DNA of 64,000 bases from an uncultured Prevotella sp. (GCA_905233245.1 CAJODK010000012.1:1-64000), one strand, 5' to 3'. Positions 33,697 through 43,668 are shown, counted from the first letter of the stretch. Notes: generated by a model not told the origin, from the sequence alone. A program made the numbers and translations.

Positions 33697-35334
33697 ATGA
33701 AGGATAATCTACGTCATATATTACTCCGAACGCTTCTTGTAATGACCCCCCTCCTTTGGGAGGGGTTGGGGGTAGGGTCGCTTGGTGCTACTGTCAATCG
33801 CTACCAATACTTCTACTACGAGGCGGTGAGACAGCAGAATATGGGCAACTATGCAGCTGCCTTCGAACTCTTCCGTCACTGCTACGAACTCAATCCCGAC
33901 GCTTCGGAGACCAACTACGCACTGGGCACGTTCTATATGGCTATGCAACAGGACTCGGTGGGAGTGGCATACCTGAAGCGCGCCACCATGCTGGAGCCGG
34001 AGAATAGCGAGTTTGGCGAGAAACTGGCACAGACGTACCTCTACCAGAATAAGATAACGGAGGCTGCAAAGGTCTATGAGCAACTCGTCAAGCAGCAACC
34101 CGACCACACGGAGTATCTGGAGATTCTCCTGCGCATATACCAGCAGGAGCACGACTACCCCAATATGCTCGCTACCCTCAACCGTATGGAGGTGCAGGAG
34201 GGCGCATCCGAGGAAATCACCCTGGAGAAGATGCGCGTGCACTCCATGATGGACGACAACGAAGGGGCGTACCGCGAACTGAAGAGCCTCATCGACGCAC
34301 ACCCCTTTGACCACAACCTGAAACTGATGCTGGGCAACTGGTACCTCAACGTAGGCAGGAAAGCAGAGGCTCTGCGCACCTTTAATGAGATACTCGCTGA
34401 GGAGCCCGATAATGCACAGGCACAGATGTCACTGATGGACTACTACCGCAGCGAGTCGCTCAGCGGAGAGGCCGACAGCGTGCTCTACACCATGCTGGTA
34501 AATCCGCGCACCGACCCCAGCACCCGAGTGGAACTCATCCGTTCGTGGGTGAAGGACAGCGAGGAGAAGGGCGGCGACTCACTGCGCGTCATGCAGGTCT
34601 TTGACAAGGTGCTCGCACTGCCTCAGAAGACCTCCGAGGTGGCGGAGATGCGCGCTGCCTATATGGAACTCAAAGGCGCCGCAAACGCTGACATCATACC
34701 AGCCTGGCGGCGAGTGCTGGAGATAACACCCGACAACACCCCTGCCCGACTGCACCTCATACAGCAGATGTGGCGCGACAGCATCGACGAGCGCGTCATC
34801 GAGGAGTGTCGCATCGCTACGGAGTATATACCCGACGAACCCATGCTGTACTACTACTACGGTCTGGCGCAGTTTATCAACGAGCACAACCGCGACGCCA
34901 TCACCACCCTCAAGCGCGGTGCAGGGTGTATCACGCGAGAGACCAACAAGGACATCGCCGGCGACATCTACGCCCTGCTGGGCGATATATACCAGAAGGA
35001 AGGCAAGATAAAGGACGCATACCAGGCCTATGACAGTTGCCTGGTGTATAAGCCCGACCACGTCTCCTGCCTCAACAACTACGCATACTTCCTCTCCGAA
35101 GAGGGCAAAGACCTGAAGAAAGCGGAGAAAATGAGCTACCGTGCCATCTCCGCCGAGGCCAACAATCCCACCTACCTCGACACCTACGCATGGATACTCT
35201 ACAAGCAGAAGCGCTACGACGACGCCAAGGCATACATCGACATGGCGATGGAATACCTCAAGGAGGGCGATGACCCCGACGGCGAGATACAGAAACACGC
35301 AGAAAAAATAAACAAGAAACTCAAGAAGAAATGA
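33697..35334 (+). CDS. Exported tetratricopeptide-repeat protein
   Basis: 545 aa with many TPR-like helical pairs, for example YAAAFELFRHCYELNPDASE, ALRTFNEILAEEPDNAQAQM, AYQAYDSCLVYKPDHVSCLN and YLDTYAWILYKQKRYDDAKA. The N-terminus (MKDNLRHILLRTLLVMTPLL, then WEGLGVGSLGAT) looks like a signal peptide whose end has been replaced by the product of a GC-rich palindromic element. It is likely periplasmic or lipid-associated and acts as a scaffold. Its TGA overlaps the next ATG (ATGA), so it is coupled to the DUF4292 gene, a common pairing in Bacteroidota together with the EnvC-like gene. Confidence 0.8.
   Translation: MKDNLRHILLRTLLVMTPLLWEGLGVGSLGATVNRYQYFYYEAVRQQNMGNYAAAFELFRHCYELNPDASETNYALGTFYMAMQQDSVGVAYLKRATMLEPENSEFGEKLAQTYLYQNKITEAAKVYEQLVKQQPDHTEYLEILLRIYQQEHDYPNMLATLNRMEVQEGASEEITLEKMRVHSMMDDNEGAYRELKSLIDAHPFDHNLKLMLGNWYLNVGRKAEALRTFNEILAEEPDNAQAQMSLMDYYRSESLSGEADSVLYTMLVNPRTDPSTRVELIRSWVKDSEEKGGDSLRVMQVFDKVLALPQKTSEVAEMRAAYMELKGAANADIIPAWRRVLEITPDNTPARLHLIQQMWRDSIDERVIEECRIATEYIPDEPMLYYYYGLAQFINEHNRDAITTLKRGAGCITRETNKDIAGDIYALLGDIYQKEGKIKDAYQAYDSCLVYKPDHVSCLNNYAYFLSEEGKDLKKAEKMSYRAISAEANNPTYLDTYAWILYKQKRYDDAKAYIDMAMEYLKEGDDPDGEIQKHAEKINKKLKKK
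33745..33777. repeat. GC-rich palindromic element with a perfect G-quadruplex pattern, in the TPR gene's signal region
   Basis: CCCCCCTCC, TTT, then GGGAGGGGTTGGGGGTAGGG (33758-33777): four G-tracts of at least three with loops of 1-2 bases. It encodes PLLWEGLGVG. Confidence 0.8.
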
Positions 35335-36251
35335 AAAAGATACTCCTTGCCACGGCCCTGCTCTCCGTGAGCATAGCTTCACAGGCACAACTCAATGACA
35401 TCATCAATTCCCTCTCCGGCAAGATAGACGGTCTTAAGGCTGCCATCGCACAGTCGCTGGTCTCCGTGGATACTATCGCTGTGGACACCGTATCAGTGGA
35501 TACCGTAGCAACAGACACCGTAGTTGTAGTACTTCCCTACCTCCGCAAAGTCTATGACAATGCCGTATATGCCAAGAACGTAAACTCCAAGATAAGCCTC
35601 GGCATCAAGGGTGTAGGCAAGGACCTCACGCTCGATGGCAAACTGCAGATGCGCAAGGGACAGGTGATACGCATCACCATCGTGCCCTTCGGACTGATGG
35701 AGGTAGCTCGCCTGGAGTTTACCCCCACCTACGTGCTCCTCATAGACCGCATGCACAAGGAGTATGTCAAGGCATCATACGATGACGTGGCATTCCTCCG
35801 AACAGAGGGACTCACCTTCTATACCTTGCAGTCACTCTTCTGGAACGAACTCTTCCAGCCTGGCAAGGCAAAACTCTCCGACAGCGACCTGCGTCGGTAC
35901 AGCCTGCAGGGAGGTACCGTCTCCTTCAAGCAGGACAAGATGCTGTTCACATGGCAGACCAATCAGAATGCCCTCATCACCTCCACCAACATCTCCTACG
36001 GCGCAGGTACCAAGGACGCCTCCAGTGTCAGCGTCAGTTACGGAGACTTCACCCCGATGGGCGTCAAGCAGTTTCCTAAGAGCGAGCATATCACATTCAA
36101 TACCAAGGCATTCTCCTCCGGTTCCATGTCACTCAACATCGACATGCGCAGCATCTCTACCGACGCTGACTGGGAGCCCACTACCAACGTCTCCGGCAGT
36201 TACAAGCAGGTCACCGCAGAGGAGTTCTTCTCCAGATTAGGAAAACTTTGA
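35331..36251 (+). CDS. DUF4292 family exported protein
   Basis: 306 aa with signal peptide MKKILLATALLSVSIASQAQ. After a short spacer built of tandem VDTV units (about residues 44-65) comes a LolA/LolB-like beta fold: KISLGIKGVGKDLTLDGKLQ, RKGQVIRITIVPFGLMEVAR and TPTYVLLIDRMHKEYVKASY. The DUF4292 family has a lipoprotein-like fold and is conserved with the TPR and EnvC-like neighbours; a role in envelope lipid or lipoprotein handling is inferred, not shown. Translation is coupled to the TPR gene. Confidence 0.75.
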   Translation: MKKILLATALLSVSIASQAQLNDIINSLSGKIDGLKAAIAQSLVSVDTIAVDTVSVDTVATDTVVVVLPYLRKVYDNAVYAKNVNSKISLGIKGVGKDLTLDGKLQMRKGQVIRITIVPFGLMEVARLEFTPTYVLLIDRMHKEYVKASYDDVAFLRTEGLTFYTLQSLFWNELFQPGKAKLSDSDLRRYSLQGGTVSFKQDKMLFTWQTNQNALITSTNISYGAGTKDASSVSVSYGDFTPMGVKQFPKSEHITFNTKAFSSGSMSLNIDMRSISTDADWEPTTNVSGSYKQVTAEEFFSRLGKL

Positions 36252-36307
36252 GTAATGCATAATTCATAATGCATAATGCATAATTCTTCAATTTTCAATC
36301 TTCACTA

Positions 36308-37900
36308 ATGTACAGACTACTCTTCTTATCCATCATATTCATTCTTTCAATCTTCAATTTTCAATCTTCAATCTGCGAAGCTCAAACCCGTAAGAAGGCC
36401 GTTGCTACCAAGACGACCAAGAACACCAAGAAGGCGGGCAAGTCCTCTGCCACCAGCAAGAAGGCTAAGCAACCCTCTACTGCGTCTATCAACGGACTGC
36501 GCAGCGAACAGGCTCGCATCAAGCAGAATATCAAGAAGCAGGAGCAGGCTCTGCGTGCCAACAGGGCGCAGGTGCAGAAAAAACTGAAGGACATCGAGCG
36601 CCTCGGTGCCGACATGAACCGTCGTCAGCAGACCATAGACTCCATCAATCAGGACCTGCATCGCATCAACAGCGACCTCGGCATGCTCTCCACCCAACTG
36701 GACAATCTCTCCCAGCAACTCGATGACCGCAAGGCCAGTTACATCAAGTCCATGCGCTATATGGCACGACAGCGCGGCATACAGAGCGAACTGATGTTTA
36801 TCTTCTCCGCCCAGAATCTCCGTCAGCTGTACCGCCGCATCCGTTTCGTCAGACAGTATGCCGCCTTCCAGCGCATACAGGGCAAGGCGATACAGCAGAA
36901 GCAGACCCTCGTGGACAATAAGCGCCAGCAACTCAATGTGGTGCGCGGTGAGAAGAACAATCTCCTATATAAGGGTAACAGGGAGAAACAGGCGCTGATG
37001 GCGCAGAAGGACGAGCAGCAGAAGATAGTCTCCTCCCTGCAGAGTCAGCAGAAGACCATACAGGCGGTCATCGACGAACAGAAGAAGAAGGATGCTGCCC
37101 TCAATGCTGAGATAGACCGCCTCGTGGCAATCGAGGTAGAGAAGGCACGTCAGCGTGCCATCGCCGAGGCAAAGCGTAAGGCTGAGCAGGCGGCCGCTGC
37201 CAAGCGCAAGGCAGAGGAACTCGCCCGCAAGAAGGCGGAGGCAGAGGCACGGGCACGTGAGAATGAGCGTCGCATCGCCGAGGCGAAGGCTGCTGAGGAG
37301 AGAGCGAAGGCAGAGGCACGTGCAGCCGCCAAGGATAAGGCACAGCGCGAGCGTGCCGAACAACTCGCCCGTGAGGCGGAGGCCAACCGTATAGCAGCGG
37401 AGCGCAAGGCAGCAGCCGACAGGGAGCGCTCCGAGAAGGCGGTGGCGGAAGCCAAGCGAGAGAGCGACAATGCAGTGATGCTCAGCAGTGCCGACCGGCT
37501 CATCAGCGGAGGTTTCGAGGCCAACAGGGGACGCATGCCGTCACCAGTGGCAGGAGGACGCGTGGTGAGCCACTACGGACAGCACGGTGTGGAAGGACTG
37601 CCAGGCGTGGTGCTCGACAATAAGGGCATCAACATCCTCGGGGCGCCAGGCGCAGCCGTGCGCTCCATCTATGACGGAGAAGTCAGTGCCGTCTTCAATG
37701 CAGGCGGTTCCATGGGAGTCCTCGTACGTCACGGAGCATACATCTCGGTATATTGCAATCTCAGGAGCGTAAGCGTCTCCCGCGGTCAGAGAGTGACCAC
37801 CCGTCAGACCCTCGGCACCGTAGGCAGGGACAACATCCTGCAGTTCCAGCTCCGCAAGGAGCGCGCCAAGCTCAATCCCGAGCAGTGGATTGCCCGTTAA
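36308..37900 (+). CDS. EnvC-like murein hydrolase activator (coiled coil plus degenerate M23 domain)
   Basis: 530 aa. A signal peptide (MYRLLFLSIIFILSIFNFQS) is partly encoded by the spacer-like repeat TCTTCAATTTTCAAT. Long coiled coils cover about 55-260 and an Ala/Lys/Glu/Arg helix about 270-400. The C-terminal LytM/M23 domain (about 415-530) has VVSHYGQHGVEGLPGVVLDN and VRHGAYISVYCNLRSVSVSR, but lacks the HxxxD and HxH zinc ligands (VYCNL in place of the usual HxH). A degenerate M23 domain and coiled coil are typical of EnvC, which activates septal amidases during division. Confidence 0.85.
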   Translation: MYRLLFLSIIFILSIFNFQSSICEAQTRKKAVATKTTKNTKKAGKSSATSKKAKQPSTASINGLRSEQARIKQNIKKQEQALRANRAQVQKKLKDIERLGADMNRRQQTIDSINQDLHRINSDLGMLSTQLDNLSQQLDDRKASYIKSMRYMARQRGIQSELMFIFSAQNLRQLYRRIRFVRQYAAFQRIQGKAIQQKQTLVDNKRQQLNVVRGEKNNLLYKGNREKQALMAQKDEQQKIVSSLQSQQKTIQAVIDEQKKKDAALNAEIDRLVAIEVEKARQRAIAEAKRKAEQAAAAKRKAEELARKKAEAEARARENERRIAEAKAAEERAKAEARAAAKDKAQRERAEQLAREAEANRIAAERKAAADRERSEKAVAEAKRESDNAVMLSSADRLISGGFEANRGRMPSPVAGGRVVSHYGQHGVEGLPGVVLDNKGINILGAPGAAVRSIYDGEVSAVFNAGGSMGVLVRHGAYISVYCNLRSVSVSRGQRVTTRQTLGTVGRDNILQFQLRKERAKLNPEQWIAR

Positions 37901-37955
37901 ATAAGGGGGCTCAATGCTGCAATAGCACCAAGCCCCCAGAAAGCTCAAAAAGGAA

Positions 37956-40172
37956 TTAACGAATGAATAACAGTTCGCGATACTTAGGCAGTGGCCACAT
38001 CGCATCATCGACTATCAGTTCGAGTTTGTCTATCTGATAGCGGATGCTGTCGAGCTTAGGCTCCACAGTGTCATGGTAGGCTATCGCCTTCTCATGCTCA
38101 CTCTCTATCTTATTGGCCTTCTTGCGTGCCTCCACCAGCTCATCAACGCCCTTCTCGATAGCTCTGGTGCGCTCTGCAATCTCCTCAATGAGTTTGATAT
38201 TGCGTGCGGAGAGCTGCTCGGTCTTTTCAGCAGAGAATACCGCTGCCATACTGCTCACATTCTTGAGCAACTGGCTCTGATAGCGCGTAGCGACAGGGAT
38301 GATATGGTTCATAGAGAGGTCGCCGAGCACGCGTGCCTCTATCTGTATCTTCTTGGTGTAGGTCTCCCACTTTACCTCGTTGCGTGCCTCAAGCTCCTTC
38401 TTGGTCATCACGCCAAGGCGCTCGAACATCTGTATGCTCTCTGGGTCAAGGTAGCGCTCGAAGATGACTGGGCATGACTTCTCCACGTCGAGTCCTCGCT
38501 TCTCGGCCTCAGCGACCCACTCATCAGAGTAGCCGTTGCCGTCGAAGCGTATTGGCTTACAGGTCTTGATATCCTCGCGCAGTACGTCGATGATAGCGTG
38601 GTATGTGGCGCTGTGTCCAGTTCCCTCGAAGGATTTCTCGGTCTCTGCCACACGTGCATCAACGCGCTTCTTGAAGTCAGCGAGTGCCTCAGCCACAGCA
38701 CTATTGAGGGCTATCATGGCGCTGGCGCAGTTGGCCTCGCTGCCTACGGCACGGAACTCGAAACGGTTGCCCGTGAAGGCGAATGGTGATGTACGGTTGC
38801 GGTCGGTATTGTCGATGAAGAGTTCGGGTATCTCCGGTATATCCATCTTCATACCCTGCTTACCGTCCATGGTGAAGATATTCTCCTTGTCAGCCTTCTC
38901 GATATGGTCGAGCAGTTCGGTGAGCTGCTTGCCGAGGAAAGAAGAGATGATGGCTGGTGGTGCCTCGTTAGCTCCCAGACGGTGTGCGTTGGTAGCAGAC
39001 ATGATGGATGCCTTGAGCAGTCCGTTGTGCTTATACACGCCCATCAGCGTCTCCACGATGAAGGTGGCGAAGCGCAGGTTCTGCTCCGGTGTCTTGCCTG
39101 GTGCATGGAGGAGTACGCCATTGTCGGTGTTGAGAGACCAGTTGTTGTGCTTACCAGAACCATTGATGCCAGCGAAAGGCTTCTCATGGAGGAGTACGCG
39201 GAATCCGTGCTTGCGTGCCACGCGCTTCATTACTGACATGAGCAGCATATTGTGGTCAACGGCAAGGTTGGTCTCCTCATAGATAGGTGCCAACTCAAAC
39301 TGGTTTGGTGCCACCTCATTATGACGTGTCTTACAAGGGATGCCCAGTTCGAGTGCCTGTATCTCGAGGTCGCGCATGAATGCTGCCACGCGCTCAGGGA
39401 TGCTACCGAAGTAGTGGTCGTCCATCTGCTGGTTCTTGGCAGAGTCGTGTCCCATGAGTGTCCTGCCTGTGAGCAGCAGGTCGGGACGTGCAGCGTAGAG
39501 TCCCTCGTCAACGAGGAAGTACTCCTGCTCCCATCCGAGGTTTGAAGTTACCTTCTTCACCTTCGGGTCGAAATAGTGGCACACCTCGGTAGCAGCCACA
39601 TTGACAGCCTTCAGCGCACGGAGCAGAGGTGCCTTGTAGTCGAGTGCCTCACCAGTGTATGAGATGAATACGGTAGGGATACAGAGGGTGTCGTCGATGA
39701 TGAACACGGGGCTTGTGGGGTCCCAAGCGGAATAGCCGCGAGCCTCGAAGGTGGCGCGGATACCGCCAGAAGGGAAGCTGGAAGCGTCAGGCTCCTGCTG
39801 AACGAGCAGTTTGCCGCTGAACTCCTCTATCATGCCGCCCTTACCGTCGTGCTCTATGAATGAGTCGTGCTTCTCTGCGGTGCCCTCGGTCAGTGGCTGG
39901 AACCAGTGGGTGTAGTGTGTCACGCCCTGTTCCTTAGCCCACTGCATCATGCCTGCTGCAACGTGGTCGGCAACATGACGGTCGAGGCGCGCGCCATTGT
40001 CCATCACGTCAATCATCTGCTCATAGACATCCTTTGGCAGATACTTGTACATCTTCTCGCGGTTGAAGACCTTGCGTCCGAAATACTCGTAAGGTCTCTC
40101 ACTTGGTTTTACTACTTCCAGGGGCTTCTTCTTGAAAGCCTCACCTACTACTTGTGATCTCAATGATTTCAT
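37956..40172 (-). CDS. glnN: Glutamine synthetase type III
   Basis: 738 aa from the ATG at 40172 (MKSLRSQVVGEAFKKKPLEV), the usual size of GSIII and far longer than GSI. The fold is seen in LDRHVADHVAAGMMQWAKEQ, GIRATFEARGYSAWDPTSPV, LGWEQEYFLVDEG, FGSIPERVAAFMRDLEIQAL, RHNEVAPNQFELAPIYEETN and GINGSGKHNNWSLNTDNG. It condenses glutamate and ammonia with ATP, and is typically the main ammonia-assimilating GS in Prevotella and Bacteroides. It is the last gene of the gltB-gltD-dapF-dapL-glnN run and starts 26 bases after dapL ends. Confidence 0.96.
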   Translation of the reverse strand: MKSLRSQVVGEAFKKKPLEVVKPSERPYEYFGRKVFNREKMYKYLPKDVYEQMIDVMDNGARLDRHVADHVAAGMMQWAKEQGVTHYTHWFQPLTEGTAEKHDSFIEHDGKGGMIEEFSGKLLVQQEPDASSFPSGGIRATFEARGYSAWDPTSPVFIIDDTLCIPTVFISYTGEALDYKAPLLRALKAVNVAATEVCHYFDPKVKKVTSNLGWEQEYFLVDEGLYAARPDLLLTGRTLMGHDSAKNQQMDDHYFGSIPERVAAFMRDLEIQALELGIPCKTRHNEVAPNQFELAPIYEETNLAVDHNMLLMSVMKRVARKHGFRVLLHEKPFAGINGSGKHNNWSLNTDNGVLLHAPGKTPEQNLRFATFIVETLMGVYKHNGLLKASIMSATNAHRLGANEAPPAIISSFLGKQLTELLDHIEKADKENIFTMDGKQGMKMDIPEIPELFIDNTDRNRTSPFAFTGNRFEFRAVGSEANCASAMIALNSAVAEALADFKKRVDARVAETEKSFEGTGHSATYHAIIDVLREDIKTCKPIRFDGNGYSDEWVAEAEKRGLDVEKSCPVIFERYLDPESIQMFERLGVMTKKELEARNEVKWETYTKKIQIEARVLGDLSMNHIIPVATRYQSQLLKNVSSMAAVFSAEKTEQLSARNIKLIEEIAERTRAIEKGVDELVEARKKANKIESEHEKAIAYHDTVEPKLDSIRYQIDKLELIVDDAMWPLPKYRELLFIR

Positions 40173-40198
40173 AATCTTTTTTTTTACTTTTTGGGGGT

Positions 40199-41437
40199 TT
40201 AACAATATTTTGTCCACTTTTCTATTCTTCGCAAAGCCTCTTCCGTCCTCTCACGGCTGCCGAAGGCGGTGAAGCGCACATAGCCCTCGCCGCTGGGGCC
40301 GAAGCCGACGCCTGGCGTACATACCACATTAGGACCGTAGAGCATCTGCTCAAAGAACTTCCATGATAATGTACCATCGGGCGTCTTCATCCAGATGTAT
40401 GGGGCATTCTCTCCACCGTAGCATTCATAGCCCAACGAGCGCAGCGTGGAGAGCATCATGCGTGCATTGTCCATGTAGTATGCTATCGTAGCCCTGACCT
40501 GCTCCTTGCCCTCTGGCGTATAGATAGCCTCAGCAGCACGCTGGGAGATATAGCTCGTGCCATTGAACTTGGTACACTGGCGACGCAGCCACAGATGATT
40601 GAGCTGGATGCGGTTGCCCTCGAAATCGGCTACCGTGACCTCCTTGGGCACTATGGTATAGCCGCATCTTACGCCTGTGAATCCTGCCGTCTTGGAGAAG
40701 GAACGGAACTCTACGGCGCATTTCCTGGCTCCCCTTATCTCGTATATGCTGTGGGGTATTTCGGGGTCCTGTATGTAAGCCTGATATGCTGCATCGTAGA
40801 GAATGAGCGCATCGTTCTTAAGGGCGTAGTTGACCCACTTGCGCAGTTCTGCCTTGGAAATTACAGTACCCGTAGGATTGTTAGGGTAACACAGGTATAT
40901 GACATCGACATGGCGGTCCTTAGGTATCTCAGGTACAAAGCCGTTCTCCGCCGTAGTGGGCAGATAGCGCACGTTGGTCCACTTGCCGTCCTCGAATGTG
41001 CCGCAGCGTCCTATCATCACGTTAGAGTCGATATAGACGGGATATACGGGGTCGGTCACTCCGATGAAGTTGTCCCAGTGGAGCAGTTCCTGGAAGTTGC
41101 CCGTGTCAGACTTCGCTCCGTCATTGATAAACACCTCGTCCATATCGAGATGTATGCCACGTGGCAGGAAATCATTCTTCAGTATCGCTTCACGCAGGAA
41201 GGCATAGCCCTGCTCAGGGCCGTAACCGTGGAAACCCTCAGCGGTAGCCATCTCATCGGTTGCCTTGTGCATCGCTTCTATTACCGCAGGACAGAGAGGC
41301 TGTGTCACGTCGCCTATGCCGAGTGATATCACGTCAGCCTTGGGGTGCATGACCTTGAAGGCGTTCACCTTCTTTGCTATGTCTGCAAAGAGGTAGTTGT
41401 CTTGCAGGTTGAGGAAATGTGTATTTACTAGTGCCAT
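40199..41437 (-). CDS. dapL: LL-diaminopimelate aminotransferase
   Basis: 412 aa fold-type I PLP enzyme. The N-terminal VISLGIGDVTQPLCPAVIEA and EGFHGYGPEQGYAFLREAI, the CYPNNPTGTVIS block, and the PLP lysine in RSFSKTAGFTGVRCGY match DapL, which converts tetrahydrodipicolinate to LL-DAP in one step with glutamate as donor. Next to dapF it completes the DAP branch of lysine and peptidoglycan synthesis, and its need for glutamate explains its place among glutamate synthase genes. Confidence 0.93.
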   Translation of the reverse strand: MALVNTHFLNLQDNYLFADIAKKVNAFKVMHPKADVISLGIGDVTQPLCPAVIEAMHKATDEMATAEGFHGYGPEQGYAFLREAILKNDFLPRGIHLDMDEVFINDGAKSDTGNFQELLHWDNFIGVTDPVYPVYIDSNVMIGRCGTFEDGKWTNVRYLPTTAENGFVPEIPKDRHVDVIYLCYPNNPTGTVISKAELRKWVNYALKNDALILYDAAYQAYIQDPEIPHSIYEIRGARKCAVEFRSFSKTAGFTGVRCGYTIVPKEVTVADFEGNRIQLNHLWLRRQCTKFNGTSYISQRAAEAIYTPEGKEQVRATIAYYMDNARMMLSTLRSLGYECYGGENAPYIWMKTPDGTLSWKFFEQMLYGPNVVCTPGVGFGPSGEGYVRFTAFGSRERTEEALRRIEKWTKYC

Positions 41438-41466
41438 TTATTCTAGGGAGTTAAGGAGTTAAGGAG

Positions 41467-42273
41467 TTAAAGGGATTCTATTTCACCGTCGAAGACGAAG
41501 GCGGCTAGACCAGTCATATAGACGTGATTGTCGTCAGCGCTCCACTCGATGCTGAGTGTGCCGCCATCCATTATTATATTGCTCTGACGCGGAGCGAGAC
41601 CTCTGAGGCTGGCTGCCACTGCGGTGGCACATGCTCCTGTGCCGCAAGCCTGAGTGATGCCGCTACCCCGCTCCCATACACGAGTACGTATGCTGCCATC
41701 TGTCTCGATACGTGCAAACTCTATATTGCAACGCTGCGGGAAGGCAGGATGGTGCTCGAGGACAGGTCCTGTCACGCCCACCTGGTCGATGTCGTCAGCA
41801 AAGATGACATAATGAGGATTGCCCATAGAGACAAAGGTGCCCTCGACCAAGCCGTCAGCGGCGACGAACTGCGAATCATTGTGCAGTACAGGCTCCAGCA
41901 TATCGACAGTGACGCTCTCCACAATGTCATTGATGACGTTCAGCTTCAGCGTCTTGATGCCTGACAGCGTCTGCAGAAGTATCTCCGTCTTATTCGTCAG
42001 CCCCCGCTCATAGAGGTACTTCCCGATACACCTCGATGCATTGCCACACATCATCGCCTCTGAGCCGTCGGCATTGAAGATGCGCATGGAGAAATCCGCT
42101 TCCGGAACAGACGCCTTGTCTATCAGCACGAGACCGTCGGAGCCGATGCCCTTGTGGCGGTCACTCCACTGTATGGCAGCCTTCGCGGGATCCGCAATGG
42201 GGTAGCGTGAGACATCGACATAGATATAGTCGTTGCCTGCACCATGCATCTTAGTGAAAGGGATTTTACTCAT
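41467..42273 (-). CDS. dapF: Diaminopimelate epimerase
   Basis: 268 aa. The two catalytic cysteines are in [13 protein letters not shown] and [14 protein letters not shown]; the start [20 protein letters not shown] is typical. It interconverts LL- and meso-DAP. It is followed after 29 bases by dapL. Confidence 0.95.
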   Translation of the reverse strand: MSKIPFTKMHGAGNDYIYVDVSRYPIADPAKAAIQWSDRHKGIGSDGLVLIDKASVPEADFSMRIFNADGSEAMMCGNASRCIGKYLYERGLTNKTEILLQTLSGIKTLKLNVINDIVESVTVDMLEPVLHNDSQFVAADGLVEGTFVSMGNPHYVIFADDIDQVGVTGPVLEHHPAFPQRCNIEFARIETDGSIRTRVWERGSGITQACGTGACATAVAASLRGLAPRQSNIIMDGGTLSIEWSADDNHVYMTGLAAFVFDGEIESL

Positions 42274-42300
42274 TCTGAATTATGAATTATGAATTATGCA

Positions 42301-43659
42301 TTATGCATTAAGAAATTCGTCCACCTTCTTTGCAGTTTCTATTCCGCTTGCCATAGCGCGAACTACGAGAGAGGCGCCACTCTTGGCATCGCCACAGACG
42401 AATACGTTGGCAGGATACTCAGGATGCTCAGGCTTCAGGAATCCCATTGCCAAGAGACACAGCTCGGCCTTGATGATTTCGGGCTTGCCCTTCTCTACCA
42501 TGATGGGGCGACCACCTTCTGGGTTTGGTTTCCAGTCTATCTCCTGAACTTTTACGCCAGTCAACTTGCCATTCTCGCCCAGGAACTCGAGAGTATTGAT
42601 ATTCCAACGACGTGTGCAGCCTTCTTCGTGGGAAGAGGTCGTCTTGAGAGTGCGAGGCCAGTTGGGCCAAGGATTCTGAGGATCCTCCGGACCTTCTACC
42701 GGACGAGGCATAATCTCTATCTGTGTGACGCTCTTGCATCCCTGACGGTGGGCAGTTCCGATACAGTCGGAACCCGTATCGCCACCACCAATGACGAGTA
42801 CATCCTTGCCCTTGGCGGTGATGCGCTCATCCTTACCGAACTCGATGCCAGCCAGCACACGATTTTGCTGAGAGAGCAGTTCGAGAGCAAAGTGTACGCC
42901 CTGCAACTCACGGCCTGGTGCCTTGAGGTCTCGGGCGGTTGGGGTGCCTGTGGAGATGACGACGGCATCAAATTGCTCTAGATTTTCTAGACTATCTAGA
43001 TTTTCTAGATTTACGGCTGTGCCGTACTTAAACTCTATGCCCTCCTGCTCCAACAGCGAGATGCGGCGGTCGATGACTGCCTTATTCAGTTTGAAGTTGG
43101 GGATACCATAGCGTAGCAATCCGCCTGCAGCTTCGTTTTTCTCAAATACTGTCACCTGATAGCCCATGAGGTTCAGGGCATTGGCAGCAGCCAGACCAGC
43201 AGGGCCTGCACCAATGACTGCCACCTTCTTGCCATTGCGCTCGATGTCAGTTCTGGGCTGTATATAGCCCTCACGGAAAGCGCCCTCGATGATGGCACAC
43301 TCATCCTCACGGTTGGTGGTTGGTTCGTGATTGAAACGGTTCAGTACGCATGCCTTCTCGCAGAGCGCCGGACAGATGCGTCCTGTGAACTCCGGGAAGG
43401 GATTCGTGGAGGTCAGCAGTTTGAATGCCAGTTCCCAGTCACCCTTGTACAGGGCATCATTCCATTCCGGAGCTTTGTTGCCCAGCGGACAAGCCCAGTG
43501 GCAGAAGGGTACGCCACAATCCATGCAGCGGCTGGCCTGCAGTTTGCGTTCGCGAGTAGAGAGCGTCTGCTCCACCTCGCCAAAGTCGTGGATTCTATCG
43601 TGAATCGGACGGTAACCCGCCTCCTGGCGGTGTATCTCTAAAAATGCTTTTGGATTTAT
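42301..43659 (-). CDS. gltD: Glutamate synthase small subunit; start codon unusual
   Basis: 452 aa if read from the ATA at 43659. The N-terminal family sequence NPKAFLEIHRQEAGYRPIHD is present, but no ATG, GTG or TTG precedes it after the gltB stop; the first standard start is GTG 43575, which would remove 28 conserved residues. Fe-S ligands are in CMDCGVPFCHWACPLGN and CPALCEKACVLN. FAD (VIGAGPAGLAAANAL) and NAD(P)H (VIGGGDTGSDCIGTAHRQGC) sites follow. The subunit passes electrons from NAD(P)H to GltB. The segment NLENLDSLENLEQ comes from an in-frame repeat of TCTAGATTTTCTAGA (42977-43012). Confidence 0.93.
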   Translation of the reverse strand: MNPKAFLEIHRQEAGYRPIHDRIHDFGEVEQTLSTRERKLQASRCMDCGVPFCHWACPLGNKAPEWNDALYKGDWELAFKLLTSTNPFPEFTGRICPALCEKACVLNRFNHEPTTNREDECAIIEGAFREGYIQPRTDIERNGKKVAVIGAGPAGLAAANALNLMGYQVTVFEKNEAAGGLLRYGIPNFKLNKAVIDRRISLLEQEGIEFKYGTAVNLENLDSLENLEQFDAVVISTGTPTARDLKAPGRELQGVHFALELLSQQNRVLAGIEFGKDERITAKGKDVLVIGGGDTGSDCIGTAHRQGCKSVTQIEIMPRPVEGPEDPQNPWPNWPRTLKTTSSHEEGCTRRWNINTLEFLGENGKLTGVKVQEIDWKPNPEGGRPIMVEKGKPEIIKAELCLLAMGFLKPEHPEYPANVFVCGDAKSGASLVVRAMASGIETAKKVDEFLNA

Positions 43660-43668
43660 AATTGATAA

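Noticed and set aside
34579..35388. 269-codon hydrophobic open frame opposite the TPR gene
   Set aside because: The apparent TM-rich sequence arises from reading the reverse of acidic and basic TPR codons; the sense gene is well supported.
37101..37536. Ala/Arg-rich open frames opposite the EnvC-like gene
   Set aside because: They are shadows of the long Ala/Lys/Glu coiled coil.
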